Assembly (NCBI RefSeq): GCF_000002875.2
Contig: NC_009416.2
Coordinates: forward strand, 131,501 to 195,500
Direction: 5' to 3'
Source of the DNA: Leishmania infantum JPCM5
Taxonomy: Eukaryota; Euglenozoa; Kinetoplastea; Trypanosomatida; Trypanosomatidae
DNA: 64,000 bases
The notes under the pieces: model-generated
Seen by the model: only the letters and a program-made list of their open reading frames with translations
Told to the model about the DNA's origin: nothing
Database searches by the model: none
Shown here: positions 10,550 through 21,448 of the stretch, piece by piece
Layout of the letters: the number at the start of each line of letters is the position of its first letter
Numbering within the stretch: position 1 is the stretch's first letter
Program-made: the position numbers and the translations under genes

Positions 10550-12124
10550 CTACTCGGTGCAAGCATCGTTTCCAGTGGTGCGCCACTTGGGGGTCTTCTC
10601 TGGGAGAGGAGCACTAGGGCTTCGCGACGAGGTTGGGACTCGCTGCACCGCACCAGACGCCTCCCACTGGGCCATGTAACGGGCACGGCGATCGCAGTAG
10701 ACGTCATCCGTGATGAACACTTTGCGGCCAAACCGAGGAGCGGTCAAGGGCACGGAGGTGGCGCTGTGGCTGCGGAATCGCGAGGACCCACCACGCACGC
10801 TCTCGGGACGGCCCTTCCCTGCACGGCATGCGGCACCACAATCGGCACCAGCGGCTGAGACAGCACTGCTCGGCTGCGGTGGGTTAGTAGGGACTCCTGC
10901 AGCAACGTCACGCTCTAAGCAATCCAGCGACTTCTCCGGCTTAGCGTGATCGCTCGCCGCGTCTTCCCCAGTCGTCGGAGAGGTCTGAGGAGATGTCGGC
11001 TTCAAATCATGTGACGGCATCGGCGCTTCGCAAGCGGGTGGAGAAGGGAGGAGCCTCACGTGATTACGTGGAGACTGAGAGGGGTGATGCCCGTGACATG
11101 CCAAAGACGGACACCAGATCCATCCCCAGTGCCACTGCCCCTGCGCGGAGGAGTTGTGAAAGTCGGCGCAGCAGGTCGCCAACGGCGCAGGCCCGTGGCT
11201 GCACACCCTCTCACGATGCTGCCGCTGCGGTGATGATTCACGGTCGCGGTGCGTTGGCGGCAGTGGCGGTGGCGGTGGTGGCGGCGGTGGCGGCGGACGT
11301 TTTTCTGCCTTTGGCAATAGCGCTGGGTACTCGATCTTCGGTTGCGTCGACGGTGGCACAGCATGGTCGCTGTCCTTGCTGTGACTTGGTAGCGATGGTG
11401 GCTGCTCCTTGCGCTGCGGTGGCGGCGTGGAGAAGCGAGCGCCCGCGGCAGGGTCGGCACTACATGCTCTCTGGAGGGAGCAGGCACGGGGGCCGCAACC
11501 CCTCCGCCGATCCTCCCGCGCGTTGCTTAAGGCAGCCTCCATGCGCAGCGTCTCGCGCGCCCGCTGCGTCTTGACGATCTCGTTGTGTCGTGCGTCGAGC
11601 TCGGCCTGCAGCATGCGGCGTCGCGCCATGTATTCGTCATCCACCGCTCTTTGGTAGAAAGAGTTGCGCTGGCGGCGCAGTATCTCCGCCGTGTTAGACT
11701 GGTAGGAGTTGCGCCCGCCGCCACGGTGGCCGCGCTGCCCAAACACATGGGTCAGGGCGGACTTCCACCGCCGATCGGCGACGCGGGCCTCCTCGCAGCG
11801 CTGCTGAAGGGTGAGAAGGTCCGCCTCTTGTAGCTCTGCTTGCTCAGGAATGCACACAGGGCAACGCCGAAACGAGTGCGGGCCGATGTGAGCACTGGCA
11901 TCGATGTGACTAGCCCGACCGCCGTGGGGGGTGCCACTGTGCCGCGCGCCTTGGCTGCTGCTCTGTGCAGGAAAGGACTGCGACGGAGCCGTTGGGCCGC
12001 TGCCGTGGTAATGGGTGCAGGTACATCGCTCCTCGCAGCAGCACGGTGGTCTGCTCGGTTGTGGCACGGGTCGCCTCCGGCGAGAGGCACGGCAGTGACA
12101 CATGCACGACTCCGCCGACGGCAT
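10550..12124 (-). CDS. hypothetical protein, probable Cys-cluster family, copy 3 (524 aa), proline-rich
   Basis: Function unknown. The N-terminus is Cys-rich (C7, C9, C11, C28-30, C34, C36) and a CPVC pair sits at 88-91. A basic and acidic coiled-coil-like stretch lies at about 145-205 and contains RRRMLQAELDARHNEIVKTQ. A run of eleven to twelve prolines is at about 277-290. Residues 327-341 (AQGQWHWGWIWCPSL) resemble the AHPxGxGxVWVP block of the copies at 1443-2843 and 3929-5029. The shared order (Cys cluster, charged helix, G-W-P block) suggests a third, more diverged paralogue, but similarity here is weak. The ATG at 12124 starts with the Cys motif; the longer frame to 12565 is probably 5' UTR. 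The C-terminal third is low-complexity, Pro/Ser-rich and probably disordered. Confidence 0.82.
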   Translation of the reverse strand: MPSAESCMCHCRASRRRRPVPQPSRPPCCCEERCTCTHYHGSGPTAPSQSFPAQSSSQGARHSGTPHGGRASHIDASAHIGPHSFRRCPVCIPEQAELQEADLLTLQQRCEEARVADRRWKSALTHVFGQRGHRGGGRNSYQSNTAEILRRQRNSFYQRAVDDEYMARRRMLQAELDARHNEIVKTQRARETLRMEAALSNAREDRRRGCGPRACSLQRACSADPAAGARFSTPPPQRKEQPPSLPSHSKDSDHAVPPSTQPKIEYPALLPKAEKRPPPPPPPPPPPLPPTHRDRESSPQRQHRERVCSHGPAPLATCCADFHNSSAQGQWHWGWIWCPSLACHGHHPSQSPRNHVRLLPSPPACEAPMPSHDLKPTSPQTSPTTGEDAASDHAKPEKSLDCLERDVAAGVPTNPPQPSSAVSAAGADCGAACRAGKGRPESVRGGSSRFRSHSATSVPLTAPRFGRKVFITDDVYCDRRARYMAQWEASGAVQRVPTSSRSPSAPLPEKTPKWRTTGNDACTE

Positions 12125-13337
12125 CGCGAAACGAGGGGAGGCGGAGGGATGTTGATTGATGTCTATAGTTTGTGTCTTATACCGGCAGCGGTGCCGCGAA
12201 TTGAGTCTGGTTTGTGTGCGTGTAAAGAGCGAAGAAAAGTGCGCAACGACGGCGTACCTTCGGCGGGCGAGAACGCACAACAATACCGCAGGGAATGGTA
12301 TCGGCAGCAGAGCATTCAATGCACGAGCACCGATAGGTGCAGGAAAGCGGCAGAGGGTGAAAGCGCCAGAGAATGTCCACCAGGAAGGAAAACAGGAAGA
12401 AAACAGAGAAGAGGCGTGAGCGTCCACAAGATGCAGGAGACGGTGTGCCCTACACCTGAGTTTCGGGCATTGTCGCCTTCGATCCTTCTCGAGCGTGTCA
12501 CCAGAGCCGCGGGAAAGGGGAAGGAGGGAAGCCGCGGCTACTTGAGCGCGCGCCGACGCGTTCATTTTGCGCGCTTATATCCGCGATGTGGCTGGCACAC
12601 CTAAATATACGCAGGGCCATCTATCGCGCGTCCCGTCGCGTGGAAGACGCCAGCAGGCGAACTGAGATCCGTCCTCCTTGCGCACAGACGCTGGATCGGC
12701 CGAGAAGTTGGCAATCTTCGACAGCACTCGAGGCATGGGATCTGCGCAACGCTGCTGTGCGGTCGCTGACGCAGTTGCTCCTGTTTTTCAAAAAGCCGAG
12801 ACTCCCTGAAGACGAGAAGACAAATAGGCAGAGGATACACACACACGCACACGCGGAGACACACGCGGGAGATTCCTGTAGACATCAAGACAAAGCAAAG
12901 GAGCCGAGGCAGAGAAGCGCGCGCGCCCGCGAAAGCCGAGCCTGTGGCCCACTCCTGCACGTGTATCATTACACACGCAAGGGATGGGGGCAGCTGGGCG
13001 GTTGGAAAAAGGCAGGGTGTCCACGCACGAAAGAAAGGCGAGCGAGACCCACCTCCCTCTTGCCTTCAACACCCACTGTCTAGCCGAGGAGGAGTGAGGT
13101 GGGAAGAAGGAGAGCGTTTGCGCGTGAGCGGCAATGCTCGCCGCCGCCCCCATCTCTCCGCGCTCTGTAGCAACGCAGAAGTGAGCGAGGCAACGAGCTG
13201 ATCGGGTGTGTGCACGTTGGGCCTTTACGGAAGTGTGGTATCTCTCCAATCTGCCTGGGGTGCTGTACCTGTGCAACTCCGCCGACATCGTTGTCGTCGT
13301 CAACCCGACACGGTCGCTCCCACGTGGCTGTCCCCGC
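12125..13337. other. spacer, no gene seen
   Basis: 5' UTR of Cys-family copy 3 and 3' UTR of RPN8. Purine-rich on the plus strand, with CA-type repeats near 12838-12866. No supported coding frame. Confidence 0.55.
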
Positions 13338-14417
13338 CTATGCCTGGTTGTTGTCCTTCTCCTTGGCTGCCTCCTCGATCTTCATCTTTTCGTTCTCCAA
13401 CCGTGTCTCGGCAGCGCGGGCGCGACGATCTTTGATTTCCTGCAGCTCTCGCGCTAGCTTGCGGCGGTTCATGATGACGCCGTGCAGCGCACCGATGCAG
13501 CGCGCGATGGCCGCTAAGAAGGTCGCAATCGCCTCGTCGTTGGTGTGCCGGATCATCTCGATCGACGAGCGGCGGGCGTAGATCTCAGGCTGCAGGCTAA
13601 TCAGCTCCTGCAGCACCTCCAGTACATCCTCGGAGATCGGCATGACGGCGTTTCCGACATCCTTGAGGTACTCCTCTATCTGCTGAAGCACCTTGCACAG
13701 ATGAATCAAGGACAGCTCCCGCTCTTGCACCTGCGTGGAGAGCGTGGTGATGGTGGAGTCGGTCAGATCGCGCAGGAGATGCTCGATGCCGATCTCCTCG
13801 GCTTCCTCCGCACCGAGGTGGGTCGGGATGTTGCGGAACTCGAGTGAGCGCGTGCCTTCACGCCCCTGCACCGTCGTGTAGGCCCGCACCGGCACGCCCT
13901 TGTTGTTTGGGTCGGTGTTTACTACACAGTAGACAGGATTGAGACAGAAGCGATCCGCGACCAGAAGATGCAGCAGCATGTCATTGGGCTGAATGGTGGG
14001 GCCGGAGGAGTACCACCCCACAACTTTCACCTTCGGTAACACGCGTTTGTGCATCGCAAACATCTCCTGGGCGTAGTTCGTGTCAAAGAACCATACGTCG
14101 GCATCCTGCGGGTCCTCGTCGAAGGGGACGGCGAAGCTGTTGTTGATGTCGAGCGTCTGCATCCCTGTGGAGTCGCGCACGTAGCGCCCAAGCAGCAGCC
14201 CTGCCACACGCTTTTTCTGAACGGCAGAGGTGTTCATGCGGGCGTAGTGGTCCACCAGGGACAGCAGCACCAGCGGGTGCACTTCCACACGGCCCGCTGT
14301 GGGAAGGAACGCCGGAGGCGCCGCGACATCCCCCTTTCCATCACTGCCGTCGTCAGACGCGACGTCGTTGCTGGCCACAAGTGGGTCGGGCTTCATGGAC
14401 TTCGGATCGTTGCTCAT
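13338..14417 (-). CDS. RPN8: 26S proteasome regulatory subunit RPN8 (MPN domain, 359 aa)
   Basis: Rpn8 is the non-catalytic MPN partner of the deubiquitinase Rpn11 in the lid of the 19S regulatory particle. After a disordered acidic N-terminus (about 1-40), the MPN core begins at VEVHPLVLLSLVDHY (44-58). It continues through KKRVAGLLLGRYV (68-80) and the segment VVGWYSSGPTIQPND (132-146). At that point a JAMM metalloprotease would have HxHP and S-x2-D; the His residues are absent, as expected for Rpn8 and not Rpn11. The C-terminal half is helical with a charged coiled-coil end, fitting assembly into the lid helical bundle. The open frame reaches 14546, but MSNDPKS at 14417 is the more natural start. 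The N-terminal extension before the MPN domain is longer than in yeast or human Rpn8. Confidence 0.95.
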   Translation of the reverse strand: MSNDPKSMKPDPLVASNDVASDDGSDGKGDVAAPPAFLPTAGRVEVHPLVLLSLVDHYARMNTSAVQKKRVAGLLLGRYVRDSTGMQTLDINNSFAVPFDEDPQDADVWFFDTNYAQEMFAMHKRVLPKVKVVGWYSSGPTIQPNDMLLHLLVADRFCLNPVYCVVNTDPNNKGVPVRAYTTVQGREGTRSLEFRNIPTHLGAEEAEEIGIEHLLRDLTDSTITTLSTQVQERELSLIHLCKVLQQIEEYLKDVGNAVMPISEDVLEVLQELISLQPEIYARRSSIEMIRHTNDEAIATFLAAIARCIGALHGVIMNRRKLARELQEIKDRRARAAETRLENEKMKIEEAAKEKDNNQA

Positions 14418-17180
14418 GGTGCCTCTGGATTTGCTTAGGTGCCGGTGTATGCGCGTGGAAGTGAGAAACCCGATACGAGCTTGTGTCTCGTTCCGCAGCA
14501 CTTCGCCGAAAATAGTAGAATAAACGGCAGCGACTGCGCCTGCCAAGGCTATCCTACTCTGCTCGCTGTCGCGCTGATCTGCCTGTGTTGGTGCTTATCT
14601 TTTTGCTTGGGCGGTGCGTCCCTATGTTAGTGGTGCGCACTCGCCGCAGCCGCACTGACTCGTACTTCTGTGTGTGTGCGCGTGTCGAAAGCAAGCAATG
14701 CCACGGGCAGGATGGATCGGAGCGAAGGAGACCGAGGGGTCGAGAAGGACACGTCACGCGGTAAAAGAGCTGAAAACTGTCGAGCAATTTTATGTTGGGG
14801 TGCACGTAGCGATTTGATCGTCGTGGCGAAGGGGGAGGGACATGCACACGCGCGTGTGTTACCCCGAAACGAAAGCGGAGGGAGACGATGCGGTGAACGC
14901 CGAAAACAGGAGGAAGAGAAGGGAAGAGGCAGCGCAGAAAAAGATGGCACAGACAGCAGCACTGAATACATGTTGCACAGGGATAGAGACGCACATGGGC
15001 TAGCGCCTACAAAGCAGATGCACGTACGATCTGTTTCTTGTGTTGCGGCGGAGGGCACAGCCCTGCTGCACAAATGCACTTCATCAGCCGAGTTGCGCCC
15101 CAGTCAGTGAGGCGGAAGATAAACATGGAGCACAGAAAACACACGCATGCACAAAGAGGCCCACCCCGAAGGGCACGCACAGAGCGACACACAAAAATTT
15201 CGAAGACATCACAGCAAGGAGGAAAATCATGAAAGCAGAGAAAGGGCAGAAGTCACGCAGAGCCACCCCCACCCTCCCCCGGGGGGAGGAGAGAGGAAAC
15301 GTGACATAGCAGAGGCTGCACCTGCGCCGCTTATCTTCTTTCACCACAGCTCTCCCTTCTGCGCTGCTCCTCCAGTCGAGAATCCAAGCAAGCCACTGTC
15401 ACCGTTCGCTGCAGTGGCAGTGCTCCGCACACCAACCGGCGAGCAGGCATGTGCATATGCGACACACGAAAGAAGCACGCAACGAATGCGAATGAGGTGC
15501 GGAAAATGGTCACGAAGACGAGTGAAACGCTACAACAGAAGAGAGCGTCTTTCTTCATCGACCTCTTTCTGACCGCCTAGCAGCACGGACACATCGCGCA
15601 TGACGCCTCTTTTTCTTTTCTTCGTGTTGCTTCGGCTACATGGATGGGAATCATGCGCACATTATGACGAAGGAAAGACAGAAGCCCACATCCATAATGA
15701 AAAGGCGCCGCCGCCGAAACAAAATACGCATGCGCCAAGAGAAAACCCTGACAACGTCTGCCGTGGCGCAGCCACGGAAGCGATGAGGAGTTGAGAGAGG
15801 GGGCGGGAAATGTGAGATGGACTGCAAGAGAGCCCAAACACATACAGGCAGAGAAGGGAGAAACGAAAGGAGGAGAACGTGAATGCTGAGGAAGACAACA
15901 GAAGTCGGTCAGCGCGCCGGCAGCGGCAGCAGCAGCGGCACGAGGACGCAAGGGAGCACGCACAGACGCGGGCGTATGTCAGCGCAGCCCATGAATCAGA
16001 AAGAAAGAGACATTTGAAGAACAAAAACGAAAAGCAGCGAAGAAACCGGAGGAGATGTGAGCGCGCACAGCGATGAGCGGGTGAAAAAAAAGAAGGGAAG
16101 TTGGAAAGACGACAACGTACGGAGCGTGTTTGTTGGATGCCAGACCAATCAGCTCCGCCGCCAAGGCTGGCGCTAGTGCAGTGCTCAACAAGTGTCACAG
16201 CCTCCGCAACTTGGGCAGCAACGGGTAGTGAGGATAGGCAAAGGAAAAAGAAAACCGTGTGCGTGAGTGAAATAGAGAGTGAGAGGCAAGAGCGCCCCAG
16301 CAAAAGCCGAAAAGGCGATATGCGCACACAAACAAAAAGCAGTCGACGCCGCCCCAAAGAATGAGCGGTGGAAACGGGGAAACAAACAGCGCAAGGAAGT
16401 GGTGAGATGGTGAGTCAGCGCTGATGGAAACGACGCGCGTGAGTGGCGGTGTGGATGCTGATTTCATATGCGTCTTTCCTTGCCGGTGCGGTGCCGGTGG
16501 CGCACAATGTGAGCTCGTCCGTCTTCTAATTTATTTCAGCGCGGTAAGGGGAGCGTTAAGTGGGAAGAGGGGGTTGATGGCCTCCGTCGTGGCGGGGCAC
16601 TCAAGGTGAGGCCCCGTATGGAGGCAAAGGCAGAAAAGGTCGAAAGAAGAGGGCGGCGTCGGCGGAAAAGTTGGAGACCACAAACGATGGGATGTGCAGC
16701 TTCGAACGGGGCATAGACGAGTCCAACGCTGGTGCGCGAGCGGAGGCGAAGGCAACCTTTGCTCCTCTGCAGTGGAGGTCCATGCTTTGTTTTTCTCCCT
16801 TCCGCCTCAGTCCCACACCCCACCCCCTCGCACAGGAAGCGACAATGACACTACAAGGGCTGCTGCAGCACGTGGGGGGGGAGGAAGGAGGGGAGCAAGA
16901 AGGGCGAGAAATGATGCACGGCGGTAAATACGAGAGGCAGAGAGATGAGCGGGAGGACCCCCTGCACCGCTCCCATCCCACCCACCCACCCCCCTCACAC
17001 GCACTGGCACACATAGACACGCATGCCCATTTAGGGGGAAAGAGAGGGGGAGGGGGGCTGTGCGGTGTGTGAGTGCGTCCTTACGTGCATGTCGCAGAGT
17101 TGCTTTTTTCTCGATTGAATTCAAAACATAACATTCAGTCAGCGCACACACTCTTTATACGTGCGTGCAATGATCTTTTT

Positions 17181-17196
17181 GTGTGTGTGTGTGTGT
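17181..17196. repeat. (GT)n microsatellite
   Basis: Uninterrupted GT dinucleotides. Similar tracts lie at about 19673-19691, 20298-20317, 22311-22324 and, as CA, at 23148-23163. Confidence 0.85.
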
Positions 17197-20100
17197 CTTT
17201 CCTTGCTTTCTTATATTAGTGGGGCCGTCTACTTAGAAGATGACCCTGTCCCACCCTTCTCGTCCTCTTCACTTGTACTCTTTCACTCACTCTTCGTCGC
17301 ATAGAGCTCTCCGCTACACGCTTGTAGCTCTCCTCCCCTCTCTCTTTCGGTGGTCATCCGCACCACGTCAGCGAGGGCAGAGACACATCGAAAAAAAAAA
17401 TTGACACGAACAACAAGGATGTGTAAGGATCCTGGCGCAATTTGCCTTCGTTTTCCCGTTATTACCTATTGGCAAGTGCGGGGGAGAGAGGAACAGCGAG
17501 AAAGGGGCGCAGAAACTCGCGTAGAATGGAAGAGAGCCAGAGAAGCCAAAAGAAACTAACAAGCGAGGAAGCCGAGAAAAATACAATCAGAAAAGGGTTA
17601 CCGTCATTCTTTTCTTGTAAGAAAAGCTGTGTCGACGTTCATCTTGCAACCTGCATATCAACCCCCCACCCCTTCCCTCCTGCAAGCACGCACGCAAGGA
17701 TATCAAAAGCTGACATTGCGCGCGTATGCACACACACACACAGATATGTACACCAGCAACACAAAAGGAAGATCGAAGAAAACATACGCACAAAAACGCA
17801 CACCTCAGCTGTGCTCGTGAGCTCGATCAACGCGAGTGTACAATCAGTGGCCCATGAAAGAGAGCAAGGATATTCTATGAGGGCCTGTGTCAGTGTATGC
17901 AGGGGTTCGTGTGTATGGGTGTCTGTATGTGGGTGTGTGGAGGATCGCTGTTCTCCTCCACATGCGTCACCTCGCGAGACGCAGAAAGCCCCTCGTCTTG
18001 CCATGGTTGCTTTTTCTATTTTCCCAGTTCCCGGCCTGCGAGGCGAGAAGCTGAAACACCTCCTTTTTGTCTTTCGCTTTTCTTTTTGCTTTCCATATGC
18101 CCTCGGTGGCACCTTTTTTTTTCTGCCTTCAAGTTGGCCCTGCCTTGGTGCATCGCTCGAACTCCGGTATACTCCAGCTATCTCTATCTCTTATCTTGTT
18201 CTTGGTGCCCTTCGTTGGCCGTCGCAGCGGATGCAACAAGCTTTACGTATGACCCCGCACTTCCTCGTCTCTTGCGCAGGTTGAGCAAACTCCAGCGTGG
18301 CTCACTTGGTCCGCTTCTTGCGCTCTCTCCGTCGTGCTTTCTTCGACTGACAGCGTAGGAATTAACGAACAGCAGAATAGGGAGAGAAGTAGGGGGCGAG
18401 AATGATAGAAGTCAGACGCGGCAAAGAGAGAATTCTCGGCGGCCTCGGTGCGTGCATATGTCTATGTTTATAAAGGCATGCTCGTCTCTACTTCAGCTGC
18501 GATGTAAAGTGAGAAAAAAAGAGAAAACTGAAAGGTTGCATGTTGTGTGCGTGTGTGTGCTTGACAGATGCGCTGAACAGGCCAACCAGGAAGGTGACGG
18601 TGCTGGAAAGCAGGGACATGAGCCCACTCGCATGAACAAAAAAGGGCAGAAAGACACACAAGCACGCAACACAACACAGGGAGAGAGGGCGAAGAGAGGC
18701 GGGGGCAGCCCAAAGCCCAAGCACGCCAACAACAACAAACCGCAAAGAAGAGAGGGGGCGGCAGAAGTGGGGGGGGGGACAAAGGCCAAGGAAAAAAGAC
18801 CAGACGCGAAAGAAAAAAAACTGAACCTCCTGAGAGTTAACACAAGTGAAGAGAAGAGGAGCAAAAAGAAGAGCGTAGATGTGCGCTCGTGGAGGACGCA
18901 GAGAGGCAGGGAGAGAGACAGACACAGAGAGGGAAGGGCGTGACAGTCGAAGTGTGAAAGACGGGACAGGGGCGCGGCAACGCCGGACTGCAGGGGAGGG
19001 ATATGGAGGAGGGGTGCGAAATCGCAAAATAGAGATCGAAAACAACGCCAAACCAGAGAAGACACAACTTGAAAAGAGAACAAGTGAGGTGTGTGTGTGT
19101 GTGGGGGGTGGGGGGCAAAAAAGATCATTTTCAAAAGAAGTACAAGACAGAGGAGCACCTTGAAAAAAAAAAACAGACAGACAGAGAGAGGGAACAGATA
19201 AGTCAAGCTACAGCAGCAATCTTTTGTTTCTACTATCCATCCACGTGTTTCTTTGTTGCTTCCTTTCTTGTTCTTTGCTCTACAAAGACCGTCAGAGATG
19301 CCCGCGAGGCACCGCACACACACACACACTCACACGCGCCGCACAAAATACCAAAGCGTGTAAAAGAAAGGAGAAGCAACTGACAAACACGCACGCGAGA
19401 GGACCGAAAAAAAAAAACGAAATCGACACAAACCACAAATGCGAGGCAAAAAAAAAAAAAGAAAAACCGAAAAGAAAAGATGCACAAAGAAAGCAAAAAA
19501 AAAATAGAAGGCATATCACATCAACCGGAACAGAAGCAAAAAAAAAGAGTAGGAGAACCGAAAAAAAGATATATAGAGACAGATAGAGGGCGGGAGACAT
19601 GTCTGAAGGTAAGCCCGGGCAGCACACAAGAAAGGGTTTTAAAAAAAAGAACAGGACAGCGTCCGGCATCCTTGTGTGTGTGTGTGTGTGTTTGTTCTGT
19701 GTGTAGCTTAGTTTTTTGTGCGTTTGTTTGGTTAGCTGGTTGGTTCCTCTATTCCGTGTGTGAGTGGTAAATGAGGTTGCTGATTTTTTCCTTCGTGTTC
19801 AGTCTTTTCTTTTTTTTTGCTCTTGAATGTCCGTGTGTGTGGGGACGGCGATCGAATTGTGTTTCCTCTCCTCCCTTGCCAGCGGTGTCATTCCCAAACC
19901 TTCATTTGCGTGCGCTCAGGTAGGGAGGGACACACACACGCACACAGGTACGCAGAGACGTATTCGCGTATGCGCACGCAGGCATGCACACCTTGAGACA
20001 CGAAAGAGCCACACAGGCACGCTTCTTTTTTTCGTCGCCGGATTGTTTTCGTCGCTCTTCTCTCTTCCCCTTCCGCTTCATGGAGTACAGAGTGCAAGCG

Positions 20101-21334
20101 TCCATCGCAAGAGAGAAACAAAGAGAAGATATAAGATGGGTGGAAGATGGGCGTGAGTTCGGGTAACTCAGGCCTCTCCCTCCACCACGCCCTCTTTTTT
20201 CTCATCTGTGCCTGAAAGTGGGCAACGCGTTGTTGGTTCCCGCGAAATTGCGTGCATATGCGCGCATTATTCTCTTCGCTTTATTTTTGCTTTTTTCTGT
20301 GTGTGTGTGTGTGTGTGCCTGCGTGTGGCTTCACTACCCGGGACGTAGAGAGCGCATAGCGGAGGCTCGGAGGTAGCACAGCATGTGCGGAGAGCATGTG
20401 AGTCGGTTTGTATATTATTCCTTGTTTCCACTCTTCATGTGGTTCAAAGAATCATCTACACGCTCTTTCTCTTCCTTGCCATCCATCGACGGAAAATAAA
20501 AAAACGAAGCAACAACGTGCGAGCGCCGACGAGAAAGTAGAGTAGGCAGAACAACGGAACGAACACCAAGAAAAAATCGTTGACACGACGGCGCCAAACA
20601 TGCAAGAGCTCACACACAGACCAAAGCGCGCAGCAACAAAACAGGCAAACATATAAAAACAAGAGAATGTAAAAGCGTAAGGCGAGAAATATGAACCAAA
20701 GGCACACACACACACACTGAAGTGAGATGAAAATAGTTTTTATCTTTTTTGAGGGGAGGGGAACAAAAGTAATTGTTGGCGTCAGAGTCTGGATTGTCTG
20801 TCGGTGCTTTCTGTGTTAGAGAAGCAAAAATGAGGAGAGGCGCGGGTAGGAAACAGGGAAGGTCGGAGGGGGCGAATCAGCACGCCTGCAAGCAGAACAC
20901 CACAAAGAAAATCACAGAGAGGCACGCACGCACACATCAAAGCCCATTAAAAAAAAAGAACCCCTGCGCATCGGTGGATGTTGTCCGTGTCGATTCAGCG
21001 CGGCCATTGATCGTGTGCTGCTCAAGTGCATACATGATTGTGTAGAGTGTCGCTCTTTTTTTCTTTCCTTGGGTGCCCCTGTTCTCCCCGTGCCCGGTTT
21101 GTACATACTCTTCTCGGTCCTTTTCACCCGCAACGAAGAAGAGTGGAAGAGAGAGAAACAAAAACGAAGGAAAAAGAAGGGTAGATGCGGAAAAAAAAAA
21201 GAAAAAAAAAGAAAGGAAAGGGGAAAAGGTGTGGGGAGAGGAGCACAAGCATCATGGCCAATCTTCTTTTTTTTCCTTTTCTGTCTATGTTGCTGTTTCC
21301 CGTCTTTTTTGTCTTTGCCTCACCATTAGCGGTT

Positions 21335-21448
21335 GATATAGATACATAGATATACATACCATACATAAACGTATCTATATATATATAGATATACAGATGT
21401 ATATGCATGTATATGTGTATGTACAGCTAAGTATATATATATATATTG
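21335..21448. repeat. AT-rich (TA/TATG/GATA)n microsatellite
   Basis: About 110 bp made almost only of A and T with TATA, GATA and TATG units, including two pure TA runs. It is very unlike the surrounding GC-rich chromosome. Confidence 0.85.

Noticed and set aside
13338..14417. Rpn11 deubiquitinase instead of Rpn8
   Set aside because: The JAMM metal-binding HxH and the downstream Ser/Asp pattern are missing at the expected place.
17442..18284. Plus-strand open frame of 280 codons in the gene desert
   Set aside because: Composition follows CA/GT and pyrimidine tracts, there are no motifs, and it lies against the direction of the unit.
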